In this document: positions 27,877 to 36,599 of the stretch, piece after piece | Position numbering within the stretch: position 1 is the stretch's first letter | How the letters are laid out: each line of letters begins with the position of its first letter | Assembly (NCBI RefSeq): GCF_024721605.1 | Contig: NZ_CP102630.1 | Location: forward strand, 124,001-188,000 | Reading direction: 5' to 3' | From: Sphingomicrobium flavum | Lineage (GTDB): Bacteria > Pseudomonadota > Alphaproteobacteria > Sphingomonadales > Sphingomonadaceae | Length of the DNA: 64,000 nucleotides | Program-made: the position numbers and the translations under genes | Notes under the pieces: model-generated | Seen by the model: only the letters and a program-made list of their open reading frames with translations | The model's database searches: none | What the model was told of the DNA's origin: nothing

Positions 27877-29411
27877 TGCTTCGTCCTTTCATCGGTCGGG
27901 GAATCGCCATCCAGCCGCACCAGTGCATCGCCGAGGCCCGAAACGTAAACGGGCCCGCCATCGGGCGAGAGGATCACGCCGGTCAGGAGGCCCGGCATCG
28001 GGCCCCACATGTCGGGCGTGAGTAGCGACAGGATCGGCTCGCCAGCCTCTTGCCGCCGCTTATATTCGGCGACGATGGCTGCGCTTGCCTCGGGGGTGGG
28101 ATCGAAAGCCTTGCGAACCGCGCCGCTATCGGGATCGATCACGAAGACGGCGTTGGCAAAGGGGCTGGCGACCCAGAGCTGGCCCTTGCCATCCAATTCC
28201 AGATTGTCGGGTGTCGTGATCCGCGCCAGCACGCGCCGATCGCTCAACATCCCCGTGGCGGGATCGACGGCGAAGCTCGACACGCGATTGGCGACGATCT
28301 CGGCCACGTAAAGCCGCCCGCGCGCCGCGTCGAAGGCGATGCCGTTGGCGAAATCGAGGCCGTCGACCACCTTGATAGCGACCGGATCGGGCTTGCCGAC
28401 TTCGTCAGGGGCGATCCGCCAGACGGCGCCATCGCCGAGCGGCTTGTCGGCGGCGGCGAACATGCGCGCCTCGGCGCCTGCTCCCGCTTCATTCTCGGTC
28501 GACTGGGTAAACCAGATCGCGCCCGAGGGGTCGCGCACCACCGCATTCACGCCATATGGATGATCGTAGATGCGGGTCACCGCTTCGCTCTGCGTATCGA
28601 CACGGTAGATATGCCCGCCGGTAATGTCGGCGACGAGGACGTGGCGCCCATCCGGCTCGAAGGACACGCCGTTGGGGCTGTTCCACAGGGGATCGGGCTT
28701 GGTCCGAAACCCGGCAGCGGCGAAGTCGCCGAAGGGCCGTTTCGTGCCGTCGCTGTCGAGGGTCACGAGGCCGTGATCCCAGTCACCGACGAGCAGCCGG
28801 CCGTCGGGCAGCAGCACGCCGTCTTCCGCATGCGTCAATGAGCGTTCGGCGGGGAACAGCGTCCATTCGGGACCCGCTTTTGCTTCGGTGTCGGCTTTTG
28901 CCAGCAGCGCCTCACAGCCGTCGCGGCGGGTCGTCCAGGTGAGGTTGAACACGCGCCACTCCCCATCGCGGCGCACCATGTCGAAATGATCGGTCCCACA
29001 ATGCGTGAGCTCGCCATCGACAGTGAAAATATAGTCAGACCAGATCATGGCGATGTCGCCGTCGACCTTCACCATCGGGTCGACGAGCGCCTCGACCGCA
29101 TTGTCGGGAATGGCGGTCGGCAGGAATTTGACCAGCTCCTCGAAGGTGTAGCTGAAGAAGATGTGCCGACCATCGGCCCGGATCTCGGTCCCGGTGCCGC
29201 GCCCTTCCGCTATGGTGGCGGCGCTATAGGCCTCGCTATCCTTCGAACTGATGGTGGCGAGAAAGCGATTGGCTGCGGCCAGCGCGGCATCCTCGTCAGG
29301 CCCTGCGTAAGCGGTCGCACTCGATGACACGAAGGCCAGCGCTGCCATCCCTGCGAGGGTGCTCCTGATGGCCGCTAAGCGAGCGCACGGGCGCATGGAG
29401 CCATTGGGCAT
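27873..29411 (-). CDS. Secreted fusion: SnoaL-like domain plus SMP-30/gluconolactonase-like propeller
   Basis: 512 residues. I chose the ATG at 29411 because AAGGAGGT lies 8 bases upstream; the ATG at 29465 overlaps the previous stop but would give an over-long leader. Signal peptide 1-36 (ending ATAYA). Residues ~38-150 look like a SnoaL/NTF2 fold (AANRFLATISSKDSEAY, VDGDIAMIWSDYIF, DGEWRVFNLTWTTR). Residues ~165-512 form a six-bladed propeller of the SMP-30/strictosidine-synthase type (GDWDHGLVTLD, NSPNGVSFEPDGR, GIAFDAARGRLYVAE, DNLELDGKGQLWVASPF). Enzymes of that fold are calcium-dependent lactonases or hydrolases. The pairing of the two domains in one secreted chain is unusual. Confidence 0.78.
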   Translation of the reverse strand: MPNGSMRPCARLAAIRSTLAGMAALAFVSSSATAYAGPDEDAALAAANRFLATISSKDSEAYSAATIAEGRGTGTEIRADGRHIFFSYTFEELVKFLPTAIPDNAVEALVDPMVKVDGDIAMIWSDYIFTVDGELTHCGTDHFDMVRRDGEWRVFNLTWTTRRDGCEALLAKADTEAKAGPEWTLFPAERSLTHAEDGVLLPDGRLLVGDWDHGLVTLDSDGTKRPFGDFAAAGFRTKPDPLWNSPNGVSFEPDGRHVLVADITGGHIYRVDTQSEAVTRIYDHPYGVNAVVRDPSGAIWFTQSTENEAGAGAEARMFAAADKPLGDGAVWRIAPDEVGKPDPVAIKVVDGLDFANGIAFDAARGRLYVAEIVANRVSSFAVDPATGMLSDRRVLARITTPDNLELDGKGQLWVASPFANAVFVIDPDSGAVRKAFDPTPEASAAIVAEYKRRQEAGEPILSLLTPDMWGPMPGLLTGVILSPDGGPVYVSGLGDALVRLDGDSPTDERTKQ

Positions 29412-29461
29412 TGTCCGCGACCTCCTTGGGACGAGGCCATGGGGGCGCCTTGCCTGTGCGC

Positions 29462-30040
29462 TCATGACATATGCTCCAGGGCGCCGCGGATCGGCGAGAC
29501 TTCCGAACCCGCATCGATGACGAGCAGGTCGCGGGCGCTGCCGCCGGCGCGCAGCTGGGCGAGCCAGGCTTCCGGATCGAATTCGACGCCCACCGGATTG
29601 TCGTTGAGCACGCCGCTCCCGAAATAGTCGAGGCACTCCGACTTGTTGTCGAAGCAGTCGATCGAAAATTCCATCTGGTTGCCGTCGGGATCGGCATAAT
29701 AGAGCGACGCGCTCATGCCGTGATTGACGCACCAGTAGGGTTCGATCCCCTTGGCCTTCAGCGCTTCGTGGCTCTCGAGCAGCGTGCGCAGGTCCGCGAT
29801 CTCATAGGCCACGTGATCGACGCCTACCTTGCCCGTATCATCCGCCTCAACGCCCGGCGCGATGACCTCGAGATCGGCGAAGGCGAAGCGGTGATGTTCG
29901 TCGTCGAAGGTCAGGAAGACGGCGGCGTCATTGCGATACACGATGCGTGCGTCGAACATGGTCGCATACCATTCGAGCATCTGCGCAAGGCGGCGGGTGC
30001 GGTACAAAACATGCACAAGTTTGGGTTTGGGCATCGACAT
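29462..30040 (-). CDS. VOC superfamily protein, extradiol dioxygenase-like
   Basis: 192 residues from the ATG at 30040 (GAGG 8 bases upstream); an in-frame ATG at 30082 overlaps the previous stop by 4 bases and cannot be excluded. VOC repeats carry a possible 2-His-1-Glu metal site: His in LVHVLYRTRR, His in VGVDHVAYEI and Glu in GNQMEFSID. The C-terminal extension (about 150-192) is not part of a basic glyoxalase. Resembles type I extradiol ring-cleavage dioxygenases of the BphC kind, though much shorter. Followed by the propeller fusion. Substrate unknown. Confidence 0.75.
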   Translation of the reverse strand: MSMPKPKLVHVLYRTRRLAQMLEWYATMFDARIVYRNDAAVFLTFDDEHHRFAFADLEVIAPGVEADDTGKVGVDHVAYEIADLRTLLESHEALKAKGIEPYWCVNHGMSASLYYADPDGNQMEFSIDCFDNKSECLDYFGSGVLNDNPVGVEFDPEAWLAQLRAGGSARDLLVIDAGSEVSPIRGALEHMS

Positions 30041-30078
30041 GATGGTATCCTCAAAGGAGGCCGCAGGCGCGGCGAAGG

Positions 30079-30594
30079 TCATCGGGCAGTCGAGACATTC
30101 TCGGCAGGCGGCAGGTCGGCGACGATGTCGCGGTAGACTTTCATCGAGCCGTCGGACTGGCGCTTGAAGACCATTGCCCAGTTGCCGTTCTCCACCATGG
30201 GCTCACCCGAGGCGGGATTGGTGAAGCGATAGGCATATTTGGCGGTGTAGAGCGCCATATCGCCCGCTTCGGCCACGTCGATCTCCTCGTTGGAAACCTG
30301 AAGGTCGACCGCCGGGTCCGCGACCTGCTGGCGCAGCGCGGCTTCGTTCTGCGCGGCGTCCATGTCGGGAAGGCCGTGAAACATGACGCGCGTGTCTGCT
30401 GCAAAGTGGCTCGCCACCGTCGCCGCATCGCCCCCGTTGAAGGCGGCCATCATCTCGTCGACAGTGGCCTCGATCTCGGCGGTCACCGCAGCGACGTCGG
30501 CATCGGCTTGTGCCGATGTCTCGGGTGATGGGTCGCTGGCACAGGCCGCCAGCGGCAGCGCCAGCAGCACAAAGGTCAGTCGGTTGATCGTCAT
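30079..30594 (-). CDS. Lipoprotein with SnoaL/DUF4440-like domain
   Basis: 171 residues with AGGGGA upstream of the ATG. The N-terminus has a lipobox (LPLAACASDPS, Cys18), so it is predicted to be lipid-anchored. The rest reads as an NTF2-like fold: VDEMMAAFNGGDAATVASHFAADTRVMFHGLPD and a terminal strand NWAMVFKRQSDGSMKVYRDI. Second gene of the operon. Probably located in the periplasm together with the propeller fusion. Confidence 0.78.
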   Translation of the reverse strand: MTINRLTFVLLALPLAACASDPSPETSAQADADVAAVTAEIEATVDEMMAAFNGGDAATVASHFAADTRVMFHGLPDMDAAQNEAALRQQVADPAVDLQVSNEEIDVAEAGDMALYTAKYAYRFTNPASGEPMVENGNWAMVFKRQSDGSMKVYRDIVADLPPAENVSTAR

Positions 30595-30628
30595 CTATGG
30601 TCCCCTGTTTTTTTTGGATGGTCGCGCC

Positions 30629-31018
30629 TCAGGCAGCGTCGAGGCTCCACGTGTCGACGATCAGTTTCCAGTTGCCGTCATCGCCCCGGCGATAGAGGCA
30701 GGTGCCCTTGCCATGTTCGGTCATGGCATCGCCCGTTTCCTTGTCGGTGTAGGTGCCGACATAGGTGTAGGTGCTGCTGGCCAGCCGGTCCGATGCCTCG
30801 ACGAGCGTCGTCGTCTTCACCCAGTGCGCCTTGAAGGCCGCGAAGAAGCTCGAGCCCCACTCGCGAACCGCTTCGGCACCTTCCATCTGCGGCTCGTTGG
30901 GTGCCTGGTAGATGACGTTCTCGTCGCACAGGGCGAGAACGGCATCGACGTTGTTGCTGTTGATCGCTGCGACATAATCGTGGTGAAGCTGGTGCACGTC
31001 GCTGGACATGGATGTCAT
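30629..31018 (-). CDS. SnoaL/DUF4440-like small protein
   Basis: 129 residues, no signal peptide; AAGGA about 11 bases before the ATG at 31018 (an in-frame ATG at 31009 is an alternative). NTF2-like pattern: LHHDYVAAINSNNVDAVLALCDENVIYQAPNEPQ, REWGSSFFAAF and terminal GNWKLIVDTWSLDAA. First gene of the operon that runs to the alcohol dehydrogenase. Function unknown; such proteins often act as isomerases or detoxifying accessory enzymes. Confidence 0.78.
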   Translation of the reverse strand: MTSMSSDVHQLHHDYVAAINSNNVDAVLALCDENVIYQAPNEPQMEGAEAVREWGSSFFAAFKAHWVKTTTLVEASDRLASSTYTYVGTYTDKETGDAMTEHGKGTCLYRRGDDGNWKLIVDTWSLDAA

Positions 31019-31209
31019 GGTCGAGATTCCTTCTGTCTATCGAGGCAAAGCGCCGCCCTTCCCGCCGACCGGGGTCGACGGGGCGGATGGACGCAGAACA
31101 CTTGGATTTCCCCTGCCGCGACAATGCGGCTCGCAGGCCAAGGCGGTCAACGGGCCCGCGCGTTAAAAAAGCGTGAAAATAATGTGCGGCGCCCCGATCC
31201 TGAGCGCGA

Positions 31210-33333
31210 TCAGCTGCGCGTGGCGTTCCCGGCGGGCGAGGACGCCAACGATTTCTGGCGCGCATCTTCCATCACCGAAGGCCAGCCATATCTGTCCCAT
31301 GCCTGCGTGAATCCGCGCCGTTGGCAGAATGAGAGAAAGTCGGGGTGCGCGCGGGTACGCGCGATCATGTCGCTGTCGGCCCATAGCGTCATGAGCCCGA
31401 AGACGTTGCCGACATTGGTTTGCTCGGAATAGATTTTCATCACCAGTTCGGCGTGCCCCATCCAGATCGCAGGGAAGGCGATCGAGGGATCGTAAGGATC
31501 GGGCATGGTGGCGTGGAGCCCGTCAATCATCTGGCAATAGAGCGCACGCTTGTCGGGATCGCCGCTGCACACGCCGTTCGCCGCCAGTTCGAAATAGGCA
31601 TCGCGCGCCGTATCGTCCAACGGCGCCACACCGGGCGGGCGCATGATGGTGGTGCCGAGATGGACCTTGAGCGCGCGATAGGTCGCGACCGCGTCCTCAT
31701 GCTGTCCCGCCGCCGCCTGGGCCACCGCGAGCCACAGGCCGGGGATGCCCAGGTCGGCCATGCGCTGCCCGGCGGCGATGGCAGCGTCATGGTTGCCGAG
31801 GCACAGATGCGCCGAGCAAAGCGCGATATAGGTTCGCCCATGCACGGGATCGCGCTCGATCGCGGTCTCGATCAGCGGGAGGGCCTGCGCTGCCAGCCCG
31901 ACATAGAGCAGCAGCGAGCTCAAGCGGACGACGACATCGACATTGGCGGGTTCGAGCGCATAGGCCTCGTAGCCAAGGTCGAGCGCCTCGCGCGCCCGCC
32001 CTGACACGAAGGCATGGACGGCGAGCATGGCGCGGGCATGCCCGCTATTGGGATCGAGCGTCGCTGCCCGCCGCGCCGCGTCGGCCATTTTGGCCGTCAG
32101 CTCGACCCGTTCGAGACTGGCGGTGAAGGCACCGGTGTAAAGGTGCGCTTCGGCCAGCGCCGCCCAGCATTCGGCAAAATCGGGATCGATCTCCAGCGCG
32201 CGCTCGAGCATCGCGATCCCGCGCGCGATCACCCCGTCGCCGACCGCGCGCAGGGTCATCTCGCGGCCCTGGAGATAAAGCGCGTAAGCCTCGCGATCGC
32301 GGGTCATGGTGCGCGGCGGGCGTGGCGCGGGATCGATGTCGAGCGCCTCGCAAAGGCCGCTCATCATCGTCTCGCCGATGATCTGGCGCGCGCCCAGCAG
32401 CTGCTCGACGGTTCCTTCGAATTCGTGCGACCAGCGCTCGGTGCCGTCGGCGCCATCGATCAGGCGGACATGGAAGCGCACCTCCACCGGATCGCGAAAC
32501 GCCGATCCTTCGATCATGTGGGTGACATTGAGCTCGCTCGCCATGGCCGGAATGGTGAGGCCGCGCTTCGTAATCGCCTCGACCGACGTGCGCCCGGCCA
32601 CCGCCACATCGGCGCGCCGTGCGAGCGCGGCGCCAAGTTCTTCTGCTACCGCGTCGGCAAGGAAGAAGTCGCCGTCGAGCTGATCATACGTCTTGAACGG
32701 AATGATCGCGACGCGTGCCGCCGCGTGGCGCGACCGCTGTGTCCAGCGCCGCCGCCAGGCTGTTTCATAGCGCTGGGCGGTGACGAAATCGGTCGTCTCG
32801 CGCAGATGGGCGAGAGCGTCTTCGATCTTTGCTTCGAGCCGCTTTTCGATCTCGTCGCGGCGGGTGTCGAGCCATGCTTGGAAAGCGGATCCGTACGCCA
32901 TCCCCTCCAGTACGGGCTTGGCGCCGACCTCTGCCAAGCGCTCGGTGGCGGCGTCCCAGTCATGCTGGTCGAGCGCTGCGATGATGTGCCGATCGTCAAC
33001 GCAAACCGCTGCGGGCTCGATGCCGATCCGGTGACGTGTCAGGCGCAGGGCCTTGCCGACATGGGGCTCCAGCGTCTTACCAAGGCTGAGCAGGCATTGC
33101 CGCAGGCTGGCGCGGGCCTGCGCCGGAAAGCGGCCCGGCCAAAGCAGCGTGCTGGCCTGCTCGCGCTCGATCGTGGCGTCGGGATCGAGACAGAGCATTG
33201 CCAGTAGCGCGCGCGCGCGCCGGTTCGAGAAATCGATCCGCTCGCCGCTGGCGCCAAATGCTCCAAAGTCTCCAAAGATCGAGATGGACACCGGTCGCAT
33301 CGAGCCGTCTGAAGAGACTTTTCCGTTGTTCAA
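31210..33333 (-). CDS. Cytoplasmic transcriptional regulator with winged-helix/BTAD-like head and TPRs
   Basis: About 707 residues from a TTG at 33333 with GGGGGA 5 bases upstream; the ATG at 33300 (MRPVSISIFGDF) lacks a ribosome site but is close to the conserved start. The N-terminal ~100 residues (FSNRRARALLAMLCLDP, STLLWPGRFPAQARASLRQCL) match the SARP/AfsR-type DNA-binding head. A FlgO-like middle domain (RVAIIPFKTYDQLD, THMIEGSAFRD) and TPR repeats follow, with no membrane span. It lies 191 bases upstream of, and co-directional with, the seven-gene operon, and is the obvious candidate activator of it. Confidence 0.78.
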   Translation of the reverse strand: MNNGKVSSDGSMRPVSISIFGDFGAFGASGERIDFSNRRARALLAMLCLDPDATIEREQASTLLWPGRFPAQARASLRQCLLSLGKTLEPHVGKALRLTRHRIGIEPAAVCVDDRHIIAALDQHDWDAATERLAEVGAKPVLEGMAYGSAFQAWLDTRRDEIEKRLEAKIEDALAHLRETTDFVTAQRYETAWRRRWTQRSRHAAARVAIIPFKTYDQLDGDFFLADAVAEELGAALARRADVAVAGRTSVEAITKRGLTIPAMASELNVTHMIEGSAFRDPVEVRFHVRLIDGADGTERWSHEFEGTVEQLLGARQIIGETMMSGLCEALDIDPAPRPPRTMTRDREAYALYLQGREMTLRAVGDGVIARGIAMLERALEIDPDFAECWAALAEAHLYTGAFTASLERVELTAKMADAARRAATLDPNSGHARAMLAVHAFVSGRAREALDLGYEAYALEPANVDVVVRLSSLLLYVGLAAQALPLIETAIERDPVHGRTYIALCSAHLCLGNHDAAIAAGQRMADLGIPGLWLAVAQAAAGQHEDAVATYRALKVHLGTTIMRPPGVAPLDDTARDAYFELAANGVCSGDPDKRALYCQMIDGLHATMPDPYDPSIAFPAIWMGHAELVMKIYSEQTNVGNVFGLMTLWADSDMIARTRAHPDFLSFCQRRGFTQAWDRYGWPSVMEDARQKSLASSPAGNATRS

Positions 33334-33582
33334 AAGTCCCCCATTCCTGCGTTTGGATACCGCTGCTCAATAAATACGCAAAGTGCGGCTAACGCAATGT
33401 TGGCCGTGATGAGGCGCTCGTGAAGGAAGGAGGTCGCGATGGGCAACTTCTCGTGATGGATCGCATATTGATCGACGGGGTGCAGGGTACATGGCGCTAC
33501 TTCAATCTTGCCCCACGCTCATTCTATTTGTGCTCATCGACTGACATTGGACAAATGCCCACGCCCGATTGGACCTATTCGT

Positions 33583-33915
33583 TCATTCTCGCGCGAAGAG
33601 CTTGCGGCGCGCAATTACGAACAAGATTGCGGGCCAGAATAATGTGTTGGCGATATCGATAATTGGCTCACCGGGCGGCGCTTCAAACCCGCCCAAATAG
33701 TCGATCGCTTCATTCAACACTGCGAATAGAAGGACGATGAAGAGGGGAAGTGGGGAACGCAGCTGCCGGCGAAATACAAGTGCACTAGCGATAAACAGCG
33801 CCAGTCCGATGTGGACGTGTAGCAGGCTCTCGCTCGCTCCTGTCGCCTGAGATATTTCGTATTTCCAGACACCGTACTGTCGTGTCCAGTGGTTGATAAG
33901 TTCGAAAGTATCCAT
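33583..33915 (-). CDS. Small membrane protein of unknown function
   Basis: 110 residues. The N-terminal third is soluble (FELINHWTRQYGVWKYEIS), followed by three likely membrane spans (about 33-48, 55-72 and 83-103) and a basic tail RRKLFARE. The conserved-looking SESLLHVHIGL and NEAIDYL segments suggest a real family, possibly related to VanZ-like small proteins, but I do not recognise it. It stands between the large regulator and the SOS cassette with low coding density on both sides. Confidence 0.6.
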   Translation of the reverse strand: MDTFELINHWTRQYGVWKYEISQATGASESLLHVHIGLALFIASALVFRRQLRSPLPLFIVLLFAVLNEAIDYLGGFEAPPGEPIIDIANTLFWPAILFVIARRKLFARE

Positions 33916-34315
33916 CTGGCCGAGTTAGGGTTAAAGCTTCGGGGCAGCAATGGGGTCGGTTCCTGATCGCCATTCTCAGCTCAGAGACGGTGATGGCGCC
34001 TGTCGCGTGCGGACGCGGAATGGCTAGTCGTGACGCGTGATCGCGGCGTAGAAGCTTGTACGAGCATTTCAGGCTGTGGTGCATTCATTTGTGGGGTCGC
34101 CGTATGCCCTTGTTCGATCGGGGCGCTTTTTTTGTTCTGCAATAGGTCTCCTAGTGTCTCGGGCAACGAGATGCGTATGCCCGGTTGCAAAATTTTGGAT
34201 TCGCCAGCCATGCCCGCTCTGCCGCGTTCTGCGCTTGAAGGACAAAGCCTTTCTTCCGCGGGAAATGATCGCATCTGAGCGGTCGGAAGGCCTTGATCGC
34301 GGTGCCGATAAGTGA
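33916..34315. other. Intergenic stretch with no supported gene
   Basis: 400 bases of noticeably lower GC than the surroundings. Short open frames occur on both strands (for example 34030-34278) but none has a ribosome site, conserved motif or the codon pattern of neighbouring genes. The right edge leads into the LexA box of imuA. A small RNA or gene remnant cannot be excluded. Confidence 0.5.
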
Positions 34316-34330
34316 GAACATAACAAGAAC
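34316..34330. promoter_or_regulatory. LexA box (SOS operator) of the imuA-imuB-dnaE2 operon
   Basis: GAAC-ATAACAA-GAAC, an exact GAAC-N7-GAAC direct repeat, which is the LexA operator of alphaproteobacteria. It ends 24 bases before the imuA start, where it would cover the promoter. Confidence 0.88.
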
Positions 34331-34354
34331 ATAAAGTCTTCCGAGTCGTTTCTT

Positions 34355-35128
34355 GTGCCCTATGCCGATATGCCCGTCCCGCCCCCAAAGGCCGATAATG
34401 ATGCCCTGCCCGCGTCGCTGGGACTGTTGTGCGCCGCGCAGCTGCCGGCCTCGATCGCCAGCGATGGCGATGACTGGTCGCCCGATCGCGACCTGCCGGC
34501 TTCGTTGTGGGAATTGTTCGGCTCGCATGACGATGCGGCGGGGGATGGAATGGCGCTCGCGCTCGCGGCGCTGCGGCGGCCTGGCGGGGCCTGTGCGCCA
34601 TGGCTGTGGGTGCAGGATGCCGAAAGCGTGCGCCGCTCGGGCCGCCCTTATGTCCACGGCCTGCCTGCAGCCCTGCGCCCGGGCCTGCTCCATGTCGAAA
34701 CCCGCCACGGCGCCGATGCGCTCTGGGCGATGGAGGAAGGGGTAAGATGCGGCGCCCTGGCCTTCGTCATCGGGGAGATATCGGGCGATCCCAAGGCGCT
34801 CGATTTTACCGCGTCGCGCCGGCTCGTGCTGGCTTCGGAACGTTCGGGCGTGCCGCTCACGCTCCTGCGCCGCGATGGTCATCCCAACCTGTCGGCAGCG
34901 CGGTTGCGCTGGCGGGTCGCGCCCGCAGCCTCCTCGTTGCATGGCTGGGACGCGCGCGCGCCGGGGCAGGCGCAGGTCGCCGCCGAACTGTTTCGCGGGC
35001 GCGGCTTCAGGCCCGGGCACTTCCTGTTTTCGCACGGGTGCGGTGGCCATGAACCGGGGGATCGTCTCGCTCTGGCTGCCCCACTTCGCGATCGACCGGT
35101 GGAGCCGGATCGCAGCCTCGCACGGTGA
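34355..35128 (+). CDS. imuA: ImuA, SOS mutagenesis protein
   Basis: 257 residues from a GTG start; an ATG five codons later (34370) is an alternative. RecA/SulA-like core with PWLWVQDAESVRRSGRPYVHGL, RPGLLHVETRHGADALWAMEEG and SRRLVLASERSGVPLTLLRR, all typical of ImuA, which recruits the translesion complex together with ImuB and DnaE2 after DNA damage. The last ~26 codons overlap the imuB start by 80 bases in another frame; the tail past FLFSHG is not conserved in my judgement and may be a by-product of that overlap. Confidence 0.88.
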   Translation: MPYADMPVPPPKADNDALPASLGLLCAAQLPASIASDGDDWSPDRDLPASLWELFGSHDDAAGDGMALALAALRRPGGACAPWLWVQDAESVRRSGRPYVHGLPAALRPGLLHVETRHGADALWAMEEGVRCGALAFVIGEISGDPKALDFTASRRLVLASERSGVPLTLLRRDGHPNLSAARLRWRVAPAASSLHGWDARAPGQAQVAAELFRGRGFRPGHFLFSHGCGGHEPGDRLALAAPLRDRPVEPDRSLAR

Positions 35129-36599
35129 CAGCGAAGGATTGCTGAAGCCGACCGTGCTGGTCACCGAAACAGCGCACGGCCCCGTCATCGATGCCGCCAG
35201 CCCGCTGGCGCATGACGCCGGGGCGCGCGGCGGCATGCGGCTCGCTGATGCGCGCATGCTGGAACCCGCGCTGGTGGCGGTGCCCTCCGATCATGAAGGC
35301 AATCATCGCACGCTGGAAAGGATGGCCATCGCGATCCAGCGCTGGGGGCCGTGGAGCATGATCGACGGGGCCGATGCGCTGCTGCTCGACGCGTCGGGCA
35401 GCGCGCACCTGTTCGGGGGCGAAAGCGCGATGCTCGCCGATATCGAGGCCCGCTATGGAGCCGAAGGCTATGCCGCGCGCAGTGCGCTGGCCCCCAATGC
35501 TGGGGCGGCCTGGGCGCTTTCCCATTATGGCGCCGAGCGCGCGGTGGTGACCGACCTGGCGGCGCTGCCCTCGCGGCTCGCCCCGCTGCCCGCTGCCGCG
35601 CTGCGGCTGAATGGCGATACCATGCTGCTGCTGACCCGGCTGGGACTGAAGACCATCGGCGACCTGATGGCGGTGCCGCGCGAAAGCCTGGCGCGCCGCT
35701 TCCGCAACCGCCGTTCGGCCGAGGCCAATCCGCTGATCCGGCTCGACCAGCTGCTGGGGCGCACCCACGAACCGCTGGTGCCGATCCTCGAGGAGCATCC
35801 GCTCGGTGCCGAGCGGCGGCTGGTCGAACCGCTGCTCCATCTCGACCTGCTGCGCCAGGTGCTGTGCGACCTGGCGGTCGATCTTTCCCGCAGCCTGGAG
35901 GCCGACCGCAAGGGGGCGCGCCGCCTCAGGCTGCAGCTGTGGCGGGTCGATGGCGACAGCATCGTGCGCGAGATCGAGCTGGCCGCGCCCTCGCGCGATC
36001 CCGATCATTTCCTGCGCCTGTTCGAGGAACGGCTGGACGGGATCGATGCCGGCTTCGGGATCGACCAGGCGCGGCTGACCGCGGTCTGGGCCGAGGGGGT
36101 CGAGCGAGTGCAGGACAATCTGGAACAGCGCGCCGGGGAGGGTACGCCGCTACCGCTCCTGATCGACCGACTGGTGACGCGGCTGGGCAAGGGGCGCGTG
36201 TCGCGGCTCGCCCCGCGTCACAGCCATCTGCCCGAACGCGCACAGCGCCGCGCCGCGCCCGATATCGCCCCCGCCAGCGCCAGCCAATATGACCTGGCCT
36301 TCCACCAGCGCCCGCTCAAGCTGCTCGACCGGCCCGAGCAGATCACCGTCATCTATCTGACCCCCGACGGCCTGCCGCGCCGGTTCCGCTGGCGCGGCGG
36401 CATGCACGATATCGTCAAGGTGGAAGGGCCCGAGCGCATCGCCCCCGAATGGTGGCGCCAGCGGTCGACCACCAGGCTGCGCGATTATTATCGCATCGAG
36501 GACGGGCAGGGACGGCGCTACTGGATCTATCGCAGCGGCATGATCGGCGACGGGCGCGGCGGGCTGCCCGACTGGTTCCTCCACGGCCTGTATGCCTGA
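35049..36599 (+). CDS. imuB: ImuB, inactive Y-family polymerase homologue
   Basis: 516 residues; the start at 35049 gives the family opening RGIVSLWLPHFAIDRW. Y-family polymerase folds are present (LLLDASGSAHLFGGE in the palm, LTRLGLKTIGDLMAVPRESLARRF in the thumb/HhH, little-finger RRLVEPLLHLD) but the acidic catalytic residues of active family members are not in place, as known for ImuB, which serves as a hub. A beta-clamp-binding-like motif QYDLAF begins at about residue 413. It overlaps imuA by 80 bases and dnaE2 by 8 bases. Confidence 0.9.
   Translation: MNRGIVSLWLPHFAIDRWSRIAASHGDSEGLLKPTVLVTETAHGPVIDAASPLAHDAGARGGMRLADARMLEPALVAVPSDHEGNHRTLERMAIAIQRWGPWSMIDGADALLLDASGSAHLFGGESAMLADIEARYGAEGYAARSALAPNAGAAWALSHYGAERAVVTDLAALPSRLAPLPAAALRLNGDTMLLLTRLGLKTIGDLMAVPRESLARRFRNRRSAEANPLIRLDQLLGRTHEPLVPILEEHPLGAERRLVEPLLHLDLLRQVLCDLAVDLSRSLEADRKGARRLRLQLWRVDGDSIVREIELAAPSRDPDHFLRLFEERLDGIDAGFGIDQARLTAVWAEGVERVQDNLEQRAGEGTPLPLLIDRLVTRLGKGRVSRLAPRHSHLPERAQRRAAPDIAPASASQYDLAFHQRPLKLLDRPEQITVIYLTPDGLPRRFRWRGGMHDIVKVEGPERIAPEWWRQRSTTRLRDYYRIEDGQGRRYWIYRSGMIGDGRGGLPDWFLHGLYA

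Noticed and set aside
33420-33662. Short plus-strand open frame of 80 codons
   Set aside because: No ribosome site, no motif, and it overlaps the end of the minus-strand membrane protein gene.
34030-34278. Short Cys-rich open frame before imuA
   Set aside because: No ribosome site or conserved motif and codon pattern unlike neighbours; treated as non-coding.
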